Below, in pieces: positions 1-7,616 of a stretch of DNA of 21,885 nt (positions are counted from its first letter, which is position 1; every line of letters begins with the position of its first letter). The stretch is taken from assembly GCA_023391635.1 (NCBI GenBank), contig JAEWAQ010000017.1:1-21885 (forward strand). Direction: 5' to 3'. Below the pieces are notes generated by a model. That model did not search any database, had not been told where the DNA came from, and saw only the letters and a program-made list of their open reading frames with translations. This DNA is from Bacillota bacterium (lineage in GTDB: Bacteria > Bacillota > Bacilli > Paenibacillales > Paenibacillaceae). Both the position numbers and the translations under genes were made by a program.

Positions 1-36
1 TGGACTTCTGTCAAGAAAGTGGACACCCGAAATTGC

Positions 37-873
37 TTAACTTACACGTTTGTAATACAAGGATTCAAATTGATTGGGCGACATATATCCCAGGCTGCCA
101 TGAATTCGTTTGCGGTTGTAGAACAGCTCAATGTATTCAAACATCTCTTGTTGCGCCTGCGCCTTTGTATGGAATTTCGTACAGTAAACAAATTCTTTCT
201 TTAGCACACTGTGGAACGACTCGATACAGGCATTGTCGTAACAGTTGCCTTTGCCGCTCATACTGGCTTTCAACTTGTACTTTTCCAACCGCTTACGGTA
301 TTCGTCCGACGTGTACTGGGATCCGCGGTCAGAGTGGTGAATCAGCTTGTGCTTCGGCTTCTGAGCTGCGTAGGCCTTGTCTAAGGCTGCTAACACTAGA
401 TCCTCTGTCATGCGGTCTCCCAACTGCCAACCGACGATTTTGCGAGTATACAGATCGAGAACGCTCGCCAGATACATGCGGCCTTCACGACAAGGGATGT
501 AGGTAATGTCGGCAACCCAAACTTTGTTCGGTGCAGTGGTCTTGAAGTTTTGATTGAGCAGGTTTGGTGCAATCGGGTTGGCATGGTTGGAGTCCGTCGT
601 GCAAACCCGAAACTTTTTAGCTACACATGAACGCATTCCATTCTCCTTCATGAGCTTGCCGACCAGACGCTCAGAAACGGTCCAGCCTTCTTTCCGAAGA
701 AGACCCGTAATCTTGGGGCTGCCATAGCGCCTTTCCGAATCATGGAACAGCCAGGAAATACGCTCTAAAAGTGCCTTGCGACGCTTCTGATAACTGTTCA
801 AGTTAGCCTTCTCTGCGAGCCATTTGAAGTAACCGCTCCTTGAAACCTCGAGCACTTTACACATCTTCTCCAA
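37..873 (-). CDS. IS3-family transposase OrfB (DDE integrase domain)
   Basis: This 278-residue protein is the catalytic half of an IS3-family transposase and cuts and joins the element's ends. The N-terminal third is an HTH_21-like region (SRSGYFKWL, then RRYGSPKI). The rve/DDE core follows, with first Asp in WVADITYIP, second Asp in HHSDRGSQYTS and the catalytic Glu in NACIESFHSVLKKE, so all three acidic residues are present. It ends with the usual YNRKRIHGSLGYMSP motif. It lies in the -1 frame relative to orfA and is open upstream of its ATG back to the orfA slippery site, so it is probably made mainly as an OrfAB fusion. It looks intact and could be active. Confidence 0.92.
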   Translation of the reverse strand: MEKMCKVLEVSRSGYFKWLAEKANLNSYQKRRKALLERISWLFHDSERRYGSPKITGLLRKEGWTVSERLVGKLMKENGMRSCVAKKFRVCTTDSNHANPIAPNLLNQNFKTTAPNKVWVADITYIPCREGRMYLASVLDLYTRKIVGWQLGDRMTEDLVLAALDKAYAAQKPKHKLIHHSDRGSQYTSDEYRKRLEKYKLKASMSGKGNCYDNACIESFHSVLKKEFVYCTKFHTKAQAQQEMFEYIELFYNRKRIHGSLGYMSPNQFESLYYKRVS

Positions 874-911
874 TCGAAACTCGGAGCGGTGATTTTCGAT
901 GAATTGGAACC

Positions 912-1247
912 TTAGTTCCTTTCTTTCCCGAAGATGTGGAGCGCCTTTTTTAAGATTTCAAGCTCCTCACGTAAATCAGCATTCTCGACTTCTTGCTTTT
1001 GTTTAGCGGCTTCCATGTCGCGCAACTGCTGTTCCAATTGATGGACTTTTTCTGGTGAAGCCTGGACTTCCGCTTGGATCTCCGCCTGAACTTCACTACG
1101 ATACTTTTGCTTCCAGTTATGCAACATACCTGCCGAGATATCCAGTTCTCCGGCAATCTCTGGCATTGTCTTGGATTGCTCTAAAATGTACTTTACAGTT
1201 CTCTTCTTAAACTCTTCCGTGTACTGGTTTCGCGTCTTCTTCTCCAT
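912..1247 (-). CDS. IS3-family transposase OrfA (HTH plus leucine zipper)
   Basis: This 111-residue protein is the DNA-binding subunit of the IS3-type element. Residues ~5-50 form the HTH_Tnp_1 helix-turn-helix (YTEEFKKRTVKYILEQSK, then AGELDISAGMLHNWKQKY). Residues ~65-105 form a coiled coil (EKVHQLEQQLRDMEAAKQK onward) of the multimerising type. I chose the ATG at 1247, which has a GAGGTG ribosome site; an in-frame GTG lies nine bases upstream. Near its 3' end it carries the heptamer A AAA AAG used for -1 frameshifting into orfB. It is an intact partner of the downstream orfB. Confidence 0.9.
   Translation of the reverse strand: MEKKTRNQYTEEFKKRTVKYILEQSKTMPEIAGELDISAGMLHNWKQKYRSEVQAEIQAEVQASPEKVHQLEQQLRDMEAAKQKQEVENADLREELEILKKALHIFGKERN
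945..951 (-). other. -1 frameshift slippery site (A AAA AAG) joining orfA to orfB
   Basis: Read on the minus strand, the orfA frame ...TTA AAA AAG GCG... contains the IS3-family slippery heptamer. After a -1 slip here the new frame has no stop before the orfB ATG at 873, giving the read-through sequence GAPHLRERKELRFQF and then ENHRSEFRLEKMCK. This matches the usual way IS3 elements make the OrfAB transposase. I did not resolve a stimulatory hairpin downstream. Confidence 0.7.
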
Positions 1248-1414
1248 ACGGGACACCTCTTCTCGATAATATAATTATCTAGTTACACTTAACGGGTGTC
1301 CACTTTTTATTCTAATTGCACTTTTACAGCTTATTGCCTGCTTTGTCCGTGAAAATGAAGTACAATTGAATCTTAGATGGGTCATGGTTTCCCTTCGAAA
1401 GGAGACGCGAGATC

Positions 1415-1840
1415 ATGCAGCAAAAATATTTTCGCATTTGTATCCTTCTGCTGTTGGCAGTTTCTGTTTCAGCTTGCAGCAAAAATTCACATCCGCCGAT
1501 TGAGTTACACTCCACAACCATCAGCGACGCCTACCCTGGAAGCCTTAGCAATGTCGATAAAATCGAGTTGGTCGATGGATCCACCGGATCTCGAGAAACG
1601 ATTGAACAAAAGCGCGAAATTGATGGCATTCTGAACGATATCAAAAACATTGTCCTCGAGCCGGAAAAGAATCAGGAAGGCAGCGTCGGTTATCGATTTC
1701 GAATGATTCTTTACGAGAATGACGATGCCAAACTGGGTTTTACTCCGCAAGCAATTAAGGGCATCTACTATGAGCCGAACGAAGAATTCGATGAACGGAT
1801 CAGAAAATTATTTGTAAAATATTATGAAAGGGAATTTTAA
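1415..1840 (+). CDS. Small lipoprotein of unknown function
   Basis: This 141-residue predicted lipoprotein starts at an ATG 10 bases after an AAGGAG ribosome site (1399-1404). The N-terminus is basic (MQQKYFR), followed by a hydrophobic stretch and a lipobox, VSAC, near residue 22, so it should be anchored outside the membrane by its cysteine. The mature part is short, acidic and without membrane segments or a motif I recognise. It contains KNIVLEPEKNQEGSVGYRF and ends in an acidic-basic tail. It stands alone between the IS element and the EET locus, and nothing ties it to electron transfer except position. The insertion sequence ends about 95 bases upstream and may have replaced its original promoter region. 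Confidence 0.8.
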   Translation: MQQKYFRICILLLLAVSVSACSKNSHPPIELHSTTISDAYPGSLSNVDKIELVDGSTGSRETIEQKREIDGILNDIKNIVLEPEKNQEGSVGYRFRMILYENDDAKLGFTPQAIKGIYYEPNEEFDERIRKLFVKYYEREF

Positions 1841-1898
1841 GGCCCCCACCCCCGAGTAGCGATTGCGCATCTCCCACTGAAGCACGACGCGGGGGAGT

Positions 1899-1975
1899 TC
1901 TTTCGCATGTTTCGACCGCTGCAGCTCTTTCGCATGTTCGACCGCTGCAGCTCTTTCGCATGTTCGACCACTTCG
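1899..1975 (+). repeat. 26-bp tandem repeat, about three copies
   Basis: The unit CTCTTTCGCATGTTCGACCG followed by CTGCAG recurs at ~1898-1924 (with one extra T), 1925-1950 and 1951-1975 (the last copy diverging after GTTCGACC). It lies in the 325-base gene-free stretch 1841-2165, between the small lipoprotein and pplA. No coding frame is evident. Apart from this repeat and the promoter/operator region at its right end, I see nothing else in the stretch. Confidence 0.85.
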
Positions 1976-2054
1976 CCCCTTTCGTCTCCCTCCCCGCTAA
2001 CGCCCGTCTATCTGCTCATTGGCCCCCATTTTGTCGAACAGTGATATTTATCAT

Positions 2055-2083
2055 TTTTCAATTGCAGGTAACTGGAGTAGAAT
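2055..2083 (+). promoter_or_regulatory. Candidate sigma-A promoter for pplA-ndh2
   Basis: A -35-like TTTTCA (2055-2060) is separated by exactly 17 bases from a -10-like TAGAAT (2078-2083, five of six consensus bases). Transcription would start near 2090, just before the palindrome at 2098-2115, so a protein bound there would block the polymerase. The -35 is only a four-of-six match, so this is a plausible but unproven assignment. Confidence 0.45.
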
Positions 2084-2097
2084 GATCATAAAGGATA

Positions 2098-2115
2098 TTG
2101 TGAATTCATTCACAA
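2098..2115. promoter_or_regulatory. Perfect Rex-type / FNR-type operator upstream of pplA
   Basis: TTGTGAATTCATTCACAA matches the Rex consensus TTGTGAA-N4-TTCACAA at every defined position, and equally matches TGTGA-N6-TCACA, the Bacillus Fnr/CRP-family box. Rex is the NADH/NAD-sensing repressor known to control the yjlC-ndh operon in Bacillus subtilis, so a Rex site before an NADH dehydrogenase operon makes biological sense. The site lies just downstream of the candidate promoter, a position typical for repression. It sits in a larger imperfect inverted repeat (2093-2139) with an extra TTCACAA half-site at 2123-2129. Sequence alone cannot decide between Rex and Fnr. Confidence 0.75.
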
Positions 2116-2165
2116 AGTTGAGTTCACAATCCAATATCCCCTAACGGGTGGAGGAGGAGCTAGAA

Positions 2166-3080
2166 ATGAAACGTAAGATGGGGTCGGTCTTCCCGGTCGT
2201 GTTGGCGGTCCTGTTGGTTGTCGGTCTGCTTGCAGCCTGCGGTAAAAATACGAATGAGGGTGCCGGGTCATCTGCGCCTGCTTCCGGCACGAAGGACATC
2301 GGCGCTCCCACCGCAACCGCACCTGCCGGACAGCAAGGTTACAAGGACGGCTTGTACTATGCGGAAGGCGAATACGACGCCAAGTCCGGTTGGAAAGATG
2401 TCGTCGCCCTGAAGGTGGAAGCCGGGAAGATCGTCGTTGTCAATTGGAACGGTCTGCACAAGGACGGAGGTTTGGACAAGAAGACTGCATCCGAGAAAGG
2501 CTTCTATGGCATGAAGAAGGCCGGCGCAGTGGCTGAATGGCATGAGCAGGCCGTCAAGGCCGAGCAATATTTGCTGGAGAAGCAAGATCCGAAGGCCATC
2601 GTCGTAAAGGATGACGGCAGCACGGACGCAATCTCCGGCGTCTCGATCCATGTCGGCGGATTCGTGCAGCTGGCCGAACAAGCGCTGGCGGCAGGCACGG
2701 TAGAATCCGGGCCGTATAAGGACGGTACCTACTTCGCCGAAGGCGCCGAATTCGACGCCAAGTCGGGCTGGAAAGAGAACGTGACGATTACCGTCATCAA
2801 CGGCAAGATCGCAGCCGTCAGCTGGAACGGGACGCACAAGGACGGAGGCACGGACAAGGCGACCCGCTCCAAGTCCGGCGAATACGGCATGAAGAAGGGC
2901 GGGGCCTCCTCCGAATGGCACGAGCAAACCGCCAAGGCCGAGCAATATTTGCTGGAGAAGCAAGATCCGAAGGCGATCGTCGTGAAGGAAGACGGCAAGA
3001 CCGATGCGATCTCCGGCGTCTCGATCCATGTCGGCGACTTCGCCGGCCTAGTTGCCCAAGCGCTGGAAGGCGCCCGTTAA
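2166..3080 (+). CDS. pplA: Double-domain FMN-binding lipoprotein, PplA-like terminal electron carrier
   Basis: This 304-residue extracytoplasmic lipoprotein is predicted to carry two covalently bound FMN groups and pass electrons to outside acceptors, as PplA does in Listeria EET. The start at 2166 follows a GGAGGAGG site. The signal peptide ends in the lipobox LAAC (Cys25), followed by a low-complexity Gly/Ser/Ala/Thr linker to about residue 60. Two FMN_bind-like domains follow, ~62-180 and ~188-304, each with YKDG(L/T)Y(Y/F)AEG, WNG.HKDGG, YGMKK and the flavinylation motif DAISGVS (Asp154...Ser160 and Asp280...Ser286), a Dxx[S/T]G[A/V][S/T] form with serine as probable acceptor. The repeats are exactly 126 residues apart. 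The ApbE-type transferase at 11660 is the likely modifying enzyme. Confidence 0.9.
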   Translation: MKRKMGSVFPVVLAVLLVVGLLAACGKNTNEGAGSSAPASGTKDIGAPTATAPAGQQGYKDGLYYAEGEYDAKSGWKDVVALKVEAGKIVVVNWNGLHKDGGLDKKTASEKGFYGMKKAGAVAEWHEQAVKAEQYLLEKQDPKAIVVKDDGSTDAISGVSIHVGGFVQLAEQALAAGTVESGPYKDGTYFAEGAEFDAKSGWKENVTITVINGKIAAVSWNGTHKDGGTDKATRSKSGEYGMKKGGASSEWHEQTAKAEQYLLEKQDPKAIVVKEDGKTDAISGVSIHVGDFAGLVAQALEGAR

Positions 3081-3162
3081 GATAGACCGGGAGGATCGGC
3101 CGGCCATGATGTGCCATTAACGCCGGGCAGCCAAGCTGCGGCCCGCGAGGGGGAGAACCAAC

Positions 3163-5037
3163 ATGCCGCAAATTGTCGTACTCGGGGGCGGATACGGCGG
3201 TGTCCTGACAGCCAAGAAGCTGGCCAAACAGCTGAAGAAGCAGCCCGACACCCGCATCACGCTAATCGACCGCAAGCCCTACCACACCCTTCTGACCGAG
3301 TTGCACGAAGTCGCGGCTGCCCGGGTGGAAGAGGATTCGATCAGGATCGATCTGAAGAAAGTGTTTGCCGGCTTCAAGAACGTGGACGTCGTGCTGGACG
3401 AGATTCATCACATCGATTTCGAGGCTCGCCAGCTGTTAGGCGATCATGCCGAATATCGCTACGATTACCTGGTTATCGGCACCGGCAGCAAGCCGACGTT
3501 CTTCGGCATTCCGGGGGCGGATAAGCATGCCTTCACGCTTTGGTCCTATGAGGATGCGATCCGCCTCAGGGAACAGACGCTGCACATGTTCCGCGAAGCG
3601 GTCAAGTGCAGGAATGCATCGAAGCGCAAGGCCATGCTCACGTTCGTCGTCGTCGGCGGCGGCTTCACCGGCGTCGAGATGGTCGGCGAGCTGGCGGAGC
3701 ATGTGCAGGAGCTGTGCGCGGAATTCCGCGTCGATCGCAGCGAAGTATCGCTGTATGTTGTGGATATGGTGGACAAGATTTTGCAGATTCTTCCGCAGCC
3801 GCTCATCGACAAGTCGGAGAAACGTCTGAAGAAGCTGGGCGTCGAAATCATTACCGGTTCCAAAATAACTGAAGTGACGGCGGACGGCGTGACGGTCGGC
3901 GGAAAGACGATTCAGTCGCGGACGGTGATCTGGACGGCGGGCGTGGAAGGCTCGAAGCTCGTGGACACGCTCGATGTCGAGCAGAAGGGTCGCAAGCGGA
4001 TCCTGACGAACGACAAGCTGCAAATACCGGCGCATGAGAACGTGTACGTGGTCGGCGACAACATTTTCTATATCCCCGAGGGAGCCAAGACGCCGGTTCC
4101 GCAGATGGTCGAGAATGCCGAGCAAGCGGCTCCGATTATCGCTTATAACATCGTCGCCGACATCCGCGACATGCCCAAGCGCTCCTACTTGCCGACGTTT
4201 CACGGGACGATGGTATGCATCGGCAGCCGGTACGGCGTCGCCTATGTCGGCTTGCCCGGCTTGATGATGAAGCTGAGCGGGCTTCCCGCCATGGCGGTCA
4301 AGCATCTGATCAACCTGTGGTACCTGTTCCAGGTGTGCGGCTTCAACAAGGTATACCATTATATCCTGCACGAATTCATACACGTCCGTCATAACCGCAG
4401 CTTCCTCGGCGGCCATTTCTCCAAGCGTTCGCCGAACTTCTGGCTCGTCCCGCTGCGGCTGTTCGCGGGGTTCATGTGGCTGCAGCAAGGATGGGACAAG
4501 GCAGGCAAGATCCTGAAGGATCCCGGCCATATCTTCCTAATCCCGGCGCAGGCGGTCGACGGCACCTCGGGCGCATCCGTCGCGGCAGATGGGGCGGGAG
4601 CCGCAGCAGCGGATGCGGTATCGGCGGCTTCCCAGTACACCGAACAGGCCGTGTCCGCGATGCCTGTGCCGCACTTCGTCAAGGTCATCGTCGATTGGTC
4701 GATGGACCTGGTCTTCTACGGTTCGCATGGCAGCTATACGTGGCTCGCCTATGTATTCCAGACCGGCATGGTTGCCGCCGAACTGCTGGTCGGACTGCTG
4801 CTGATCGCAGGGCTGTTCACCGCGCCGGCCGCCGTCGTCACCGTCGGCATGGGGATTATGGTATACGTGTCGGGCATGGCGCCCTACGAGATGCTCTGGT
4901 ATATGGCCGCGGGCATCGCTCTGATTGGCGGCTCGGGCAGCACATTCGGCCTCGATTATTGTGTGCTTCCTTGGTTGAAGAGGATATGGAGGAAAATTCC
5001 GCTCGTCAGACGCTGGTACCTTTATACCGACGATTAG
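3163..5037 (+). CDS. ndh2: Type II NADH dehydrogenase with C-terminal membrane domain (Ndh2, EET type)
   Basis: This 624-residue flavoenzyme should oxidise cytoplasmic NADH and reduce a membrane quinone without pumping protons. The N-terminal FAD fold begins at once (VVLGGGYGGVLTAKKL, residues 5-20). The second dinucleotide fold is FVVVGGGFTGVEMVGEL at about 160-176, and the C-terminal FAD motif NVYVVGDN lies near 295. Ordinary Ndh is about 400 residues. Here an extension of ~200 residues (from ~427) has several hydrophobic segments (LVPLRLFAGFMWLQQGW, MVAAELLVGLLLIAGLF, MLWYMAAGIALIGG) resembling DoxX-like membrane proteins, as in Listeria Ndh2. The start follows a GAGGGGGAG site. It lies 82 bases after pplA, probably in the same transcript. 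Confidence 0.92.
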   Translation: MPQIVVLGGGYGGVLTAKKLAKQLKKQPDTRITLIDRKPYHTLLTELHEVAAARVEEDSIRIDLKKVFAGFKNVDVVLDEIHHIDFEARQLLGDHAEYRYDYLVIGTGSKPTFFGIPGADKHAFTLWSYEDAIRLREQTLHMFREAVKCRNASKRKAMLTFVVVGGGFTGVEMVGELAEHVQELCAEFRVDRSEVSLYVVDMVDKILQILPQPLIDKSEKRLKKLGVEIITGSKITEVTADGVTVGGKTIQSRTVIWTAGVEGSKLVDTLDVEQKGRKRILTNDKLQIPAHENVYVVGDNIFYIPEGAKTPVPQMVENAEQAAPIIAYNIVADIRDMPKRSYLPTFHGTMVCIGSRYGVAYVGLPGLMMKLSGLPAMAVKHLINLWYLFQVCGFNKVYHYILHEFIHVRHNRSFLGGHFSKRSPNFWLVPLRLFAGFMWLQQGWDKAGKILKDPGHIFLIPAQAVDGTSGASVAADGAGAAAADAVSAASQYTEQAVSAMPVPHFVKVIVDWSMDLVFYGSHGSYTWLAYVFQTGMVAAELLVGLLLIAGLFTAPAAVVTVGMGIMVYVSGMAPYEMLWYMAAGIALIGGSGSTFGLDYCVLPWLKRIWRKIPLVRRWYLYTDD

Positions 5038-5051
5038 GCGGGTGATGGGAC

Positions 5052-5486
5052 ATGTTGCTGCTCGATAAGACGCTCGCCATGCTGCGGCAATACATCGACG
5101 CGGATGCAGCCGGAGCGATCGGGACGTTCGAAGCGGACGAACCGCTTCTGAAGGCCGCCAAGCTGGTGCAATCGTACAGACTGGAAGAATACCGCCGACT
5201 GACGATACTCGGAAGCTATGTGCTGATCTGCCTGGCCATGCGCAAGCACCGCGAGCTCACGCTACACGACAACATCGCACTTACTCGGGGCATTCTGGAC
5301 GGCGACTATTTGATCGGGCTTTATTACCGCATGATGTCCGCCCGCAGGGAGTGGCGGCTGATCGCCCACCTGGCGCCGTTCCAGAAGAAGCTCCAAGGGG
5401 ACTTGATTCGCGGACGGCCCGAGAGAGCCGTGCGGGCGGAACTGCATGATTCGCTGCGGACGTATTTGAATCAACTGTGCGCGTAA
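5052..5486 (+). CDS. Small HepS-like protein, possible prenyl synthase partner
   Basis: This 144-residue mainly helical protein has no signal peptide or membrane segment. Its middle part (ALTRGILDGDYLIGLYYRMM, then RLIAHLAPFQKKLQGDLI) resembles the L..GDY.....Y pattern of heptaprenyl diphosphate synthase component 1 (HepS), and of the matching part of prenyl synthases, but lacks any DDxxD motif. It sits 14 bases after ndh2 and 37 bases before the prenyl synthase gene, so it is probably cotranslated with both. The likely reading is a non-catalytic subunit that sets chain length or stability of the synthase. The similarity is weak by eye; it could instead be an unrelated operon protein. Confidence 0.55.
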   Translation: MLLLDKTLAMLRQYIDADAAGAIGTFEADEPLLKAAKLVQSYRLEEYRRLTILGSYVLICLAMRKHRELTLHDNIALTRGILDGDYLIGLYYRMMSARREWRLIAHLAPFQKKLQGDLIRGRPERAVRAELHDSLRTYLNQLCA

Positions 5487-5523
5487 GTCGGCTTGCGTGT
5501 TTGCGAAGGGAGAGGCGTCCGGC

Positions 5524-6528
5524 ATGAAGGCGAAACTGCATGAAGCGCTGGCCATCGATCTGGATGCGGTTGACGCTGCGCTTAGGAATGTCGTGGATAG
5601 CGATGACGATCTGCCGGCCGACTCTCCGGTCCGCGAGCATGTGCTCCGGTTGATTCGTGCGGGCGGCAAGCGGCTGCGGCCGATCATGGTCCTCGTCGGC
5701 AGCCGCTTCGGCAGCAAGCCGTCGGGGCCTTATGTCATGCGGACGGCCGCTGTCATGGAATATTTGCACACCGCCTCGCTTATTCACGACGACATAATCG
5801 ACCGCTCCGCCCTGCGGCGTGGAGTGCCGACACTGCATAACGTGACGGATGTGCATACAGCCGTCTACATCGCCAACTACATGATGGCGCGCGCCGTGGA
5901 ATGGGCAGCAGGCGCCAGTGAACGTCAGCCGACCGAGGAAGACGAGACGGACGAGAACGTGCGTTATTGCACGGAGCTTGTCTCGATCATCCCCGAGCTG
6001 TGCCTCGGCGAATATGTACAGCTGCGGGACCGCTTCAACTTCGACATGACGATGGAGGACTACATGCGCAAGACGCGGAGCAAAACCGCGCTGCTGATGG
6101 CCCACTGCCTCAAAGCCGGAGCCAAGGCGGCGGAGGCGGATGAGAGTGTGGCACAGCTGCTGTTCGATTACGGGGAAGCGCTCGGCATGGCGTTCCAGAT
6201 CCGCGACGACGTGTTGGACTTTACGGAATCCGAGTCCGCCATCGGCAAGCCGCCCGGATCCGACCTCCGCAACGGCAATGTGACGCTGCCCGTGCTGTAT
6301 GCGCTGGAGAATCCGGCCATCGCCGCTTTCGTCCGCTCGCTGAGCGAGGACGATACAGACGATCGATTCCGGACGGCGGTCCGGATGATCCAGGACAGCG
6401 GCGCCCCCGGCCGGGCGCTGGAGACGGCGAATCGCTATGTCGAATCCGCCCAAGCCACCCTGCACCGACTGGCGGATATACCGGCCAGCCGGGATTTGCA
6501 GGTGCTGGGCAGCTATTTCGCGCGTTGA
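5524..6528 (+). CDS. dmkB: Polyprenyl diphosphate synthase (DmkB/HepT-like)
   Basis: This 334-residue trans-prenyltransferase should extend farnesyl-type diphosphate with isopentenyl units to a long-chain side-chain donor for the quinone. Both aspartate-rich motifs are intact: DDIID at 89-93, followed by RRGVPT, and DDVLD at 228-232 within FQIRDDVLDF. GGKRLRP lies near residue 48. I chose the ATG at 5524 because AAGGGAGAGG sits nine bases before it; a GTG in frame at 5497 would put that site inside the gene. In the Listeria EET locus a second heptaprenyl synthase (DmkB) supplies the dedicated demethylmenaquinone. Here the gene closes the + strand operon and converges on the dmkA-like gene. 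Confidence 0.88.
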   Translation: MKAKLHEALAIDLDAVDAALRNVVDSDDDLPADSPVREHVLRLIRAGGKRLRPIMVLVGSRFGSKPSGPYVMRTAAVMEYLHTASLIHDDIIDRSALRRGVPTLHNVTDVHTAVYIANYMMARAVEWAAGASERQPTEEDETDENVRYCTELVSIIPELCLGEYVQLRDRFNFDMTMEDYMRKTRSKTALLMAHCLKAGAKAAEADESVAQLLFDYGEALGMAFQIRDDVLDFTESESAIGKPPGSDLRNGNVTLPVLYALENPAIAAFVRSLSEDDTDDRFRTAVRMIQDSGAPGRALETANRYVESAQATLHRLADIPASRDLQVLGSYFAR

Positions 6529-6544
6529 AGGGTGCCGCCAACGA

Positions 6545-6646
6545 TGCCGCTAACCCGGCCAAACCCGCTTGCAGCTCCTCTTTCACGGCTCCTGATACCG
6601 CCAACCCGGCCAAACCCGCTTACAGCTCTCTTCCGCGGCTCCCGAT
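6545..6646 (+). repeat. 51-bp tandem repeat between converging genes
   Basis: Two imperfect copies with a 51-base period lie between the dmkB-like and dmkA-like stop codons. Both carry AACCCGGCCAAACCCGCTT (from 6552 and 6603), then AGCTC and a CGGCTCC(C/T)GAT tail. The copies differ at roughly ten positions. I see no clear rho-independent hairpin here, so how the converging transcripts end is not visible. Confidence 0.8.
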
Positions 6647-6655
6647 GCTGTTTGA

Positions 6656-7585
6656 CTAAGCCGTACCCAGCAGCGCAGCAACGATCATCGCGAGGCCGAC
6701 TAATTGGTACACAAGCACGGTAGCCGCATTCGCCTTCAGGAATCCCGGCAGGTTGTCCAGATTCGCCGACGCCGTTGTCACGGCGCGGATCGCAAGCGGT
6801 AGTGTCACAAGCCCGAGCAGCCAATAGAAGTTGCCGTCCAGCAAGCCAAGCAGAACAAGCGACAAGTAAGCACCCGCGAACAAGGCGGCATAGACGCGGA
6901 TGCCTTTGCGGCGGCCAATGCGGACGAGCCAGTTGCGCTTGCCGCCTTGCAGGTCCGCTTCATAATCGGGATATTGGTTGATCCAGAGCACGTTCGCGAT
7001 CAGGCAGGCGATGGGCAGGCCGATGGCGGCGATGTGCCAGCTTAGGTGACCCGTTAGCATCACATACACGCCGGATATGATCAGGGGACCAAACGTGAGT
7101 CCGACCGCGCATTCTCCCAACCCGTTGTAATTGAACTTGAACGGCGGCATGCTATAGAAGACGGCCAGCACGCCGCCGGCCATGCCGACCGCGAAGACGG
7201 CCGGTTCCCGGAAGACGGCGATTGCCAGCCCGATAAGGAATGCAGCGGTCAGCGTCGCGAGCGCGATCAGGAACGTCTCTCCAATCAGCAGCTTGCCGTC
7301 GACGATCGTCTTCTTCCCGCCGCTGAACGGGTTGCGCCGATCCGCCGTTACATAGCGGTCGACCCCGCTATAGTAATCCACGAACTCATTCACGGCATTT
7401 TTACCGATCTCGATCAGGTAGATGCCGATGAGCGCGAGTGCGAACCAGCCGATAGGCAGCGTCCTTTGCGTGGCATACGCCAGCGCGGCTCCGACGAGCA
7501 TCGGCACGGTCGATGCCACCCATATTTTCGGATCGGCCAGCTGCCAGAAGCCATGCCATATTCGGATTGCGTTCCCCTTCTCCAT
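6656..7585 (-). CDS. dmkA: UbiA/MenA-type prenyltransferase (DmkA-like)
   Basis: This 309-residue integral membrane prenyltransferase should join a polyprenyl chain to 1,4-dihydroxy-2-naphthoate, giving demethylmenaquinone. The first Mg-diphosphate motif is NEFVDYYSGVD (residues 66-76), followed by RNPFSGGKKTIVDG. The second is DYEAD in NQYPDYEADLQGGKRNW at about 205. Around eight hydrophobic helices are evident. The ATG at 7585 follows GAGGAGG; the frame continues upstream but overlaps ecfT. In Listeria the EET locus encodes its own DmkA so that the EET quinone pool is separate from respiration. Here it is last in the minus-strand eet/ecf operon, 31 bases after ecfT. An ordinary chromosomal menA function cannot be excluded. 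Confidence 0.88.
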   Translation of the reverse strand: MEKGNAIRIWHGFWQLADPKIWVASTVPMLVGAALAYATQRTLPIGWFALALIGIYLIEIGKNAVNEFVDYYSGVDRYVTADRRNPFSGGKKTIVDGKLLIGETFLIALATLTAAFLIGLAIAVFREPAVFAVGMAGGVLAVFYSMPPFKFNYNGLGECAVGLTFGPLIISGVYVMLTGHLSWHIAAIGLPIACLIANVLWINQYPDYEADLQGGKRNWLVRIGRRKGIRVYAALFAGAYLSLVLLGLLDGNFYWLLGLVTLPLAIRAVTTASANLDNLPGFLKANAATVLVYQLVGLAMIVAALLGTA

Positions 7586-7616
7586 CTGCGTTTCCTCCTC
7601 TATGCCGCACCTATTG

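Larger units (their letters stand above)
1..1320 (-). mobile_element. IS3-family insertion sequence (window-edge copy)
   Basis: A complete-looking two-gene IS3-family element lies against the left window edge. Both ends carry the same inverted sequence: AAGTGGACACCCG near position 17-29 and its complement CGGGTGTCCACTT at about 1293-1305. The outermost bases are TG on the left (1-2) and CA on the right (1319-1320), as is usual for this family. The terminal 15 or so bases outside the conserved core match only loosely, with one base of length difference, so the exact ends are uncertain by a few bases. The target-site duplication cannot be checked because the left flank is missing. Two overlapping-frame genes, orfA and orfB, fill it on the minus strand. 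Confidence 0.85.

Noticed and set aside
1911..1976. 26-bp repeats as a possible CRISPR array
   Set aside because: Copies are directly adjacent with no spacers and no cas genes are present.
2268..3029. 253-codon minus-strand frame opposite pplA
   Set aside because: Its two halves repeat because the sense FMN domains repeat; it is a mirror of that duplication.
3436..4530. 364-codon open frame on the minus strand inside ndh2
   Set aside because: It lies opposite a clear Ndh2 gene, is rich in Arg/His/Asp as GC-rich antisense frames usually are, and matches no family pattern.
5281..6465. 394-codon minus-strand frame opposite the HepS-like and dmkB-like genes
   Set aside because: Antisense shadow; the + strand carries intact DDxxD motifs and good ribosome sites.
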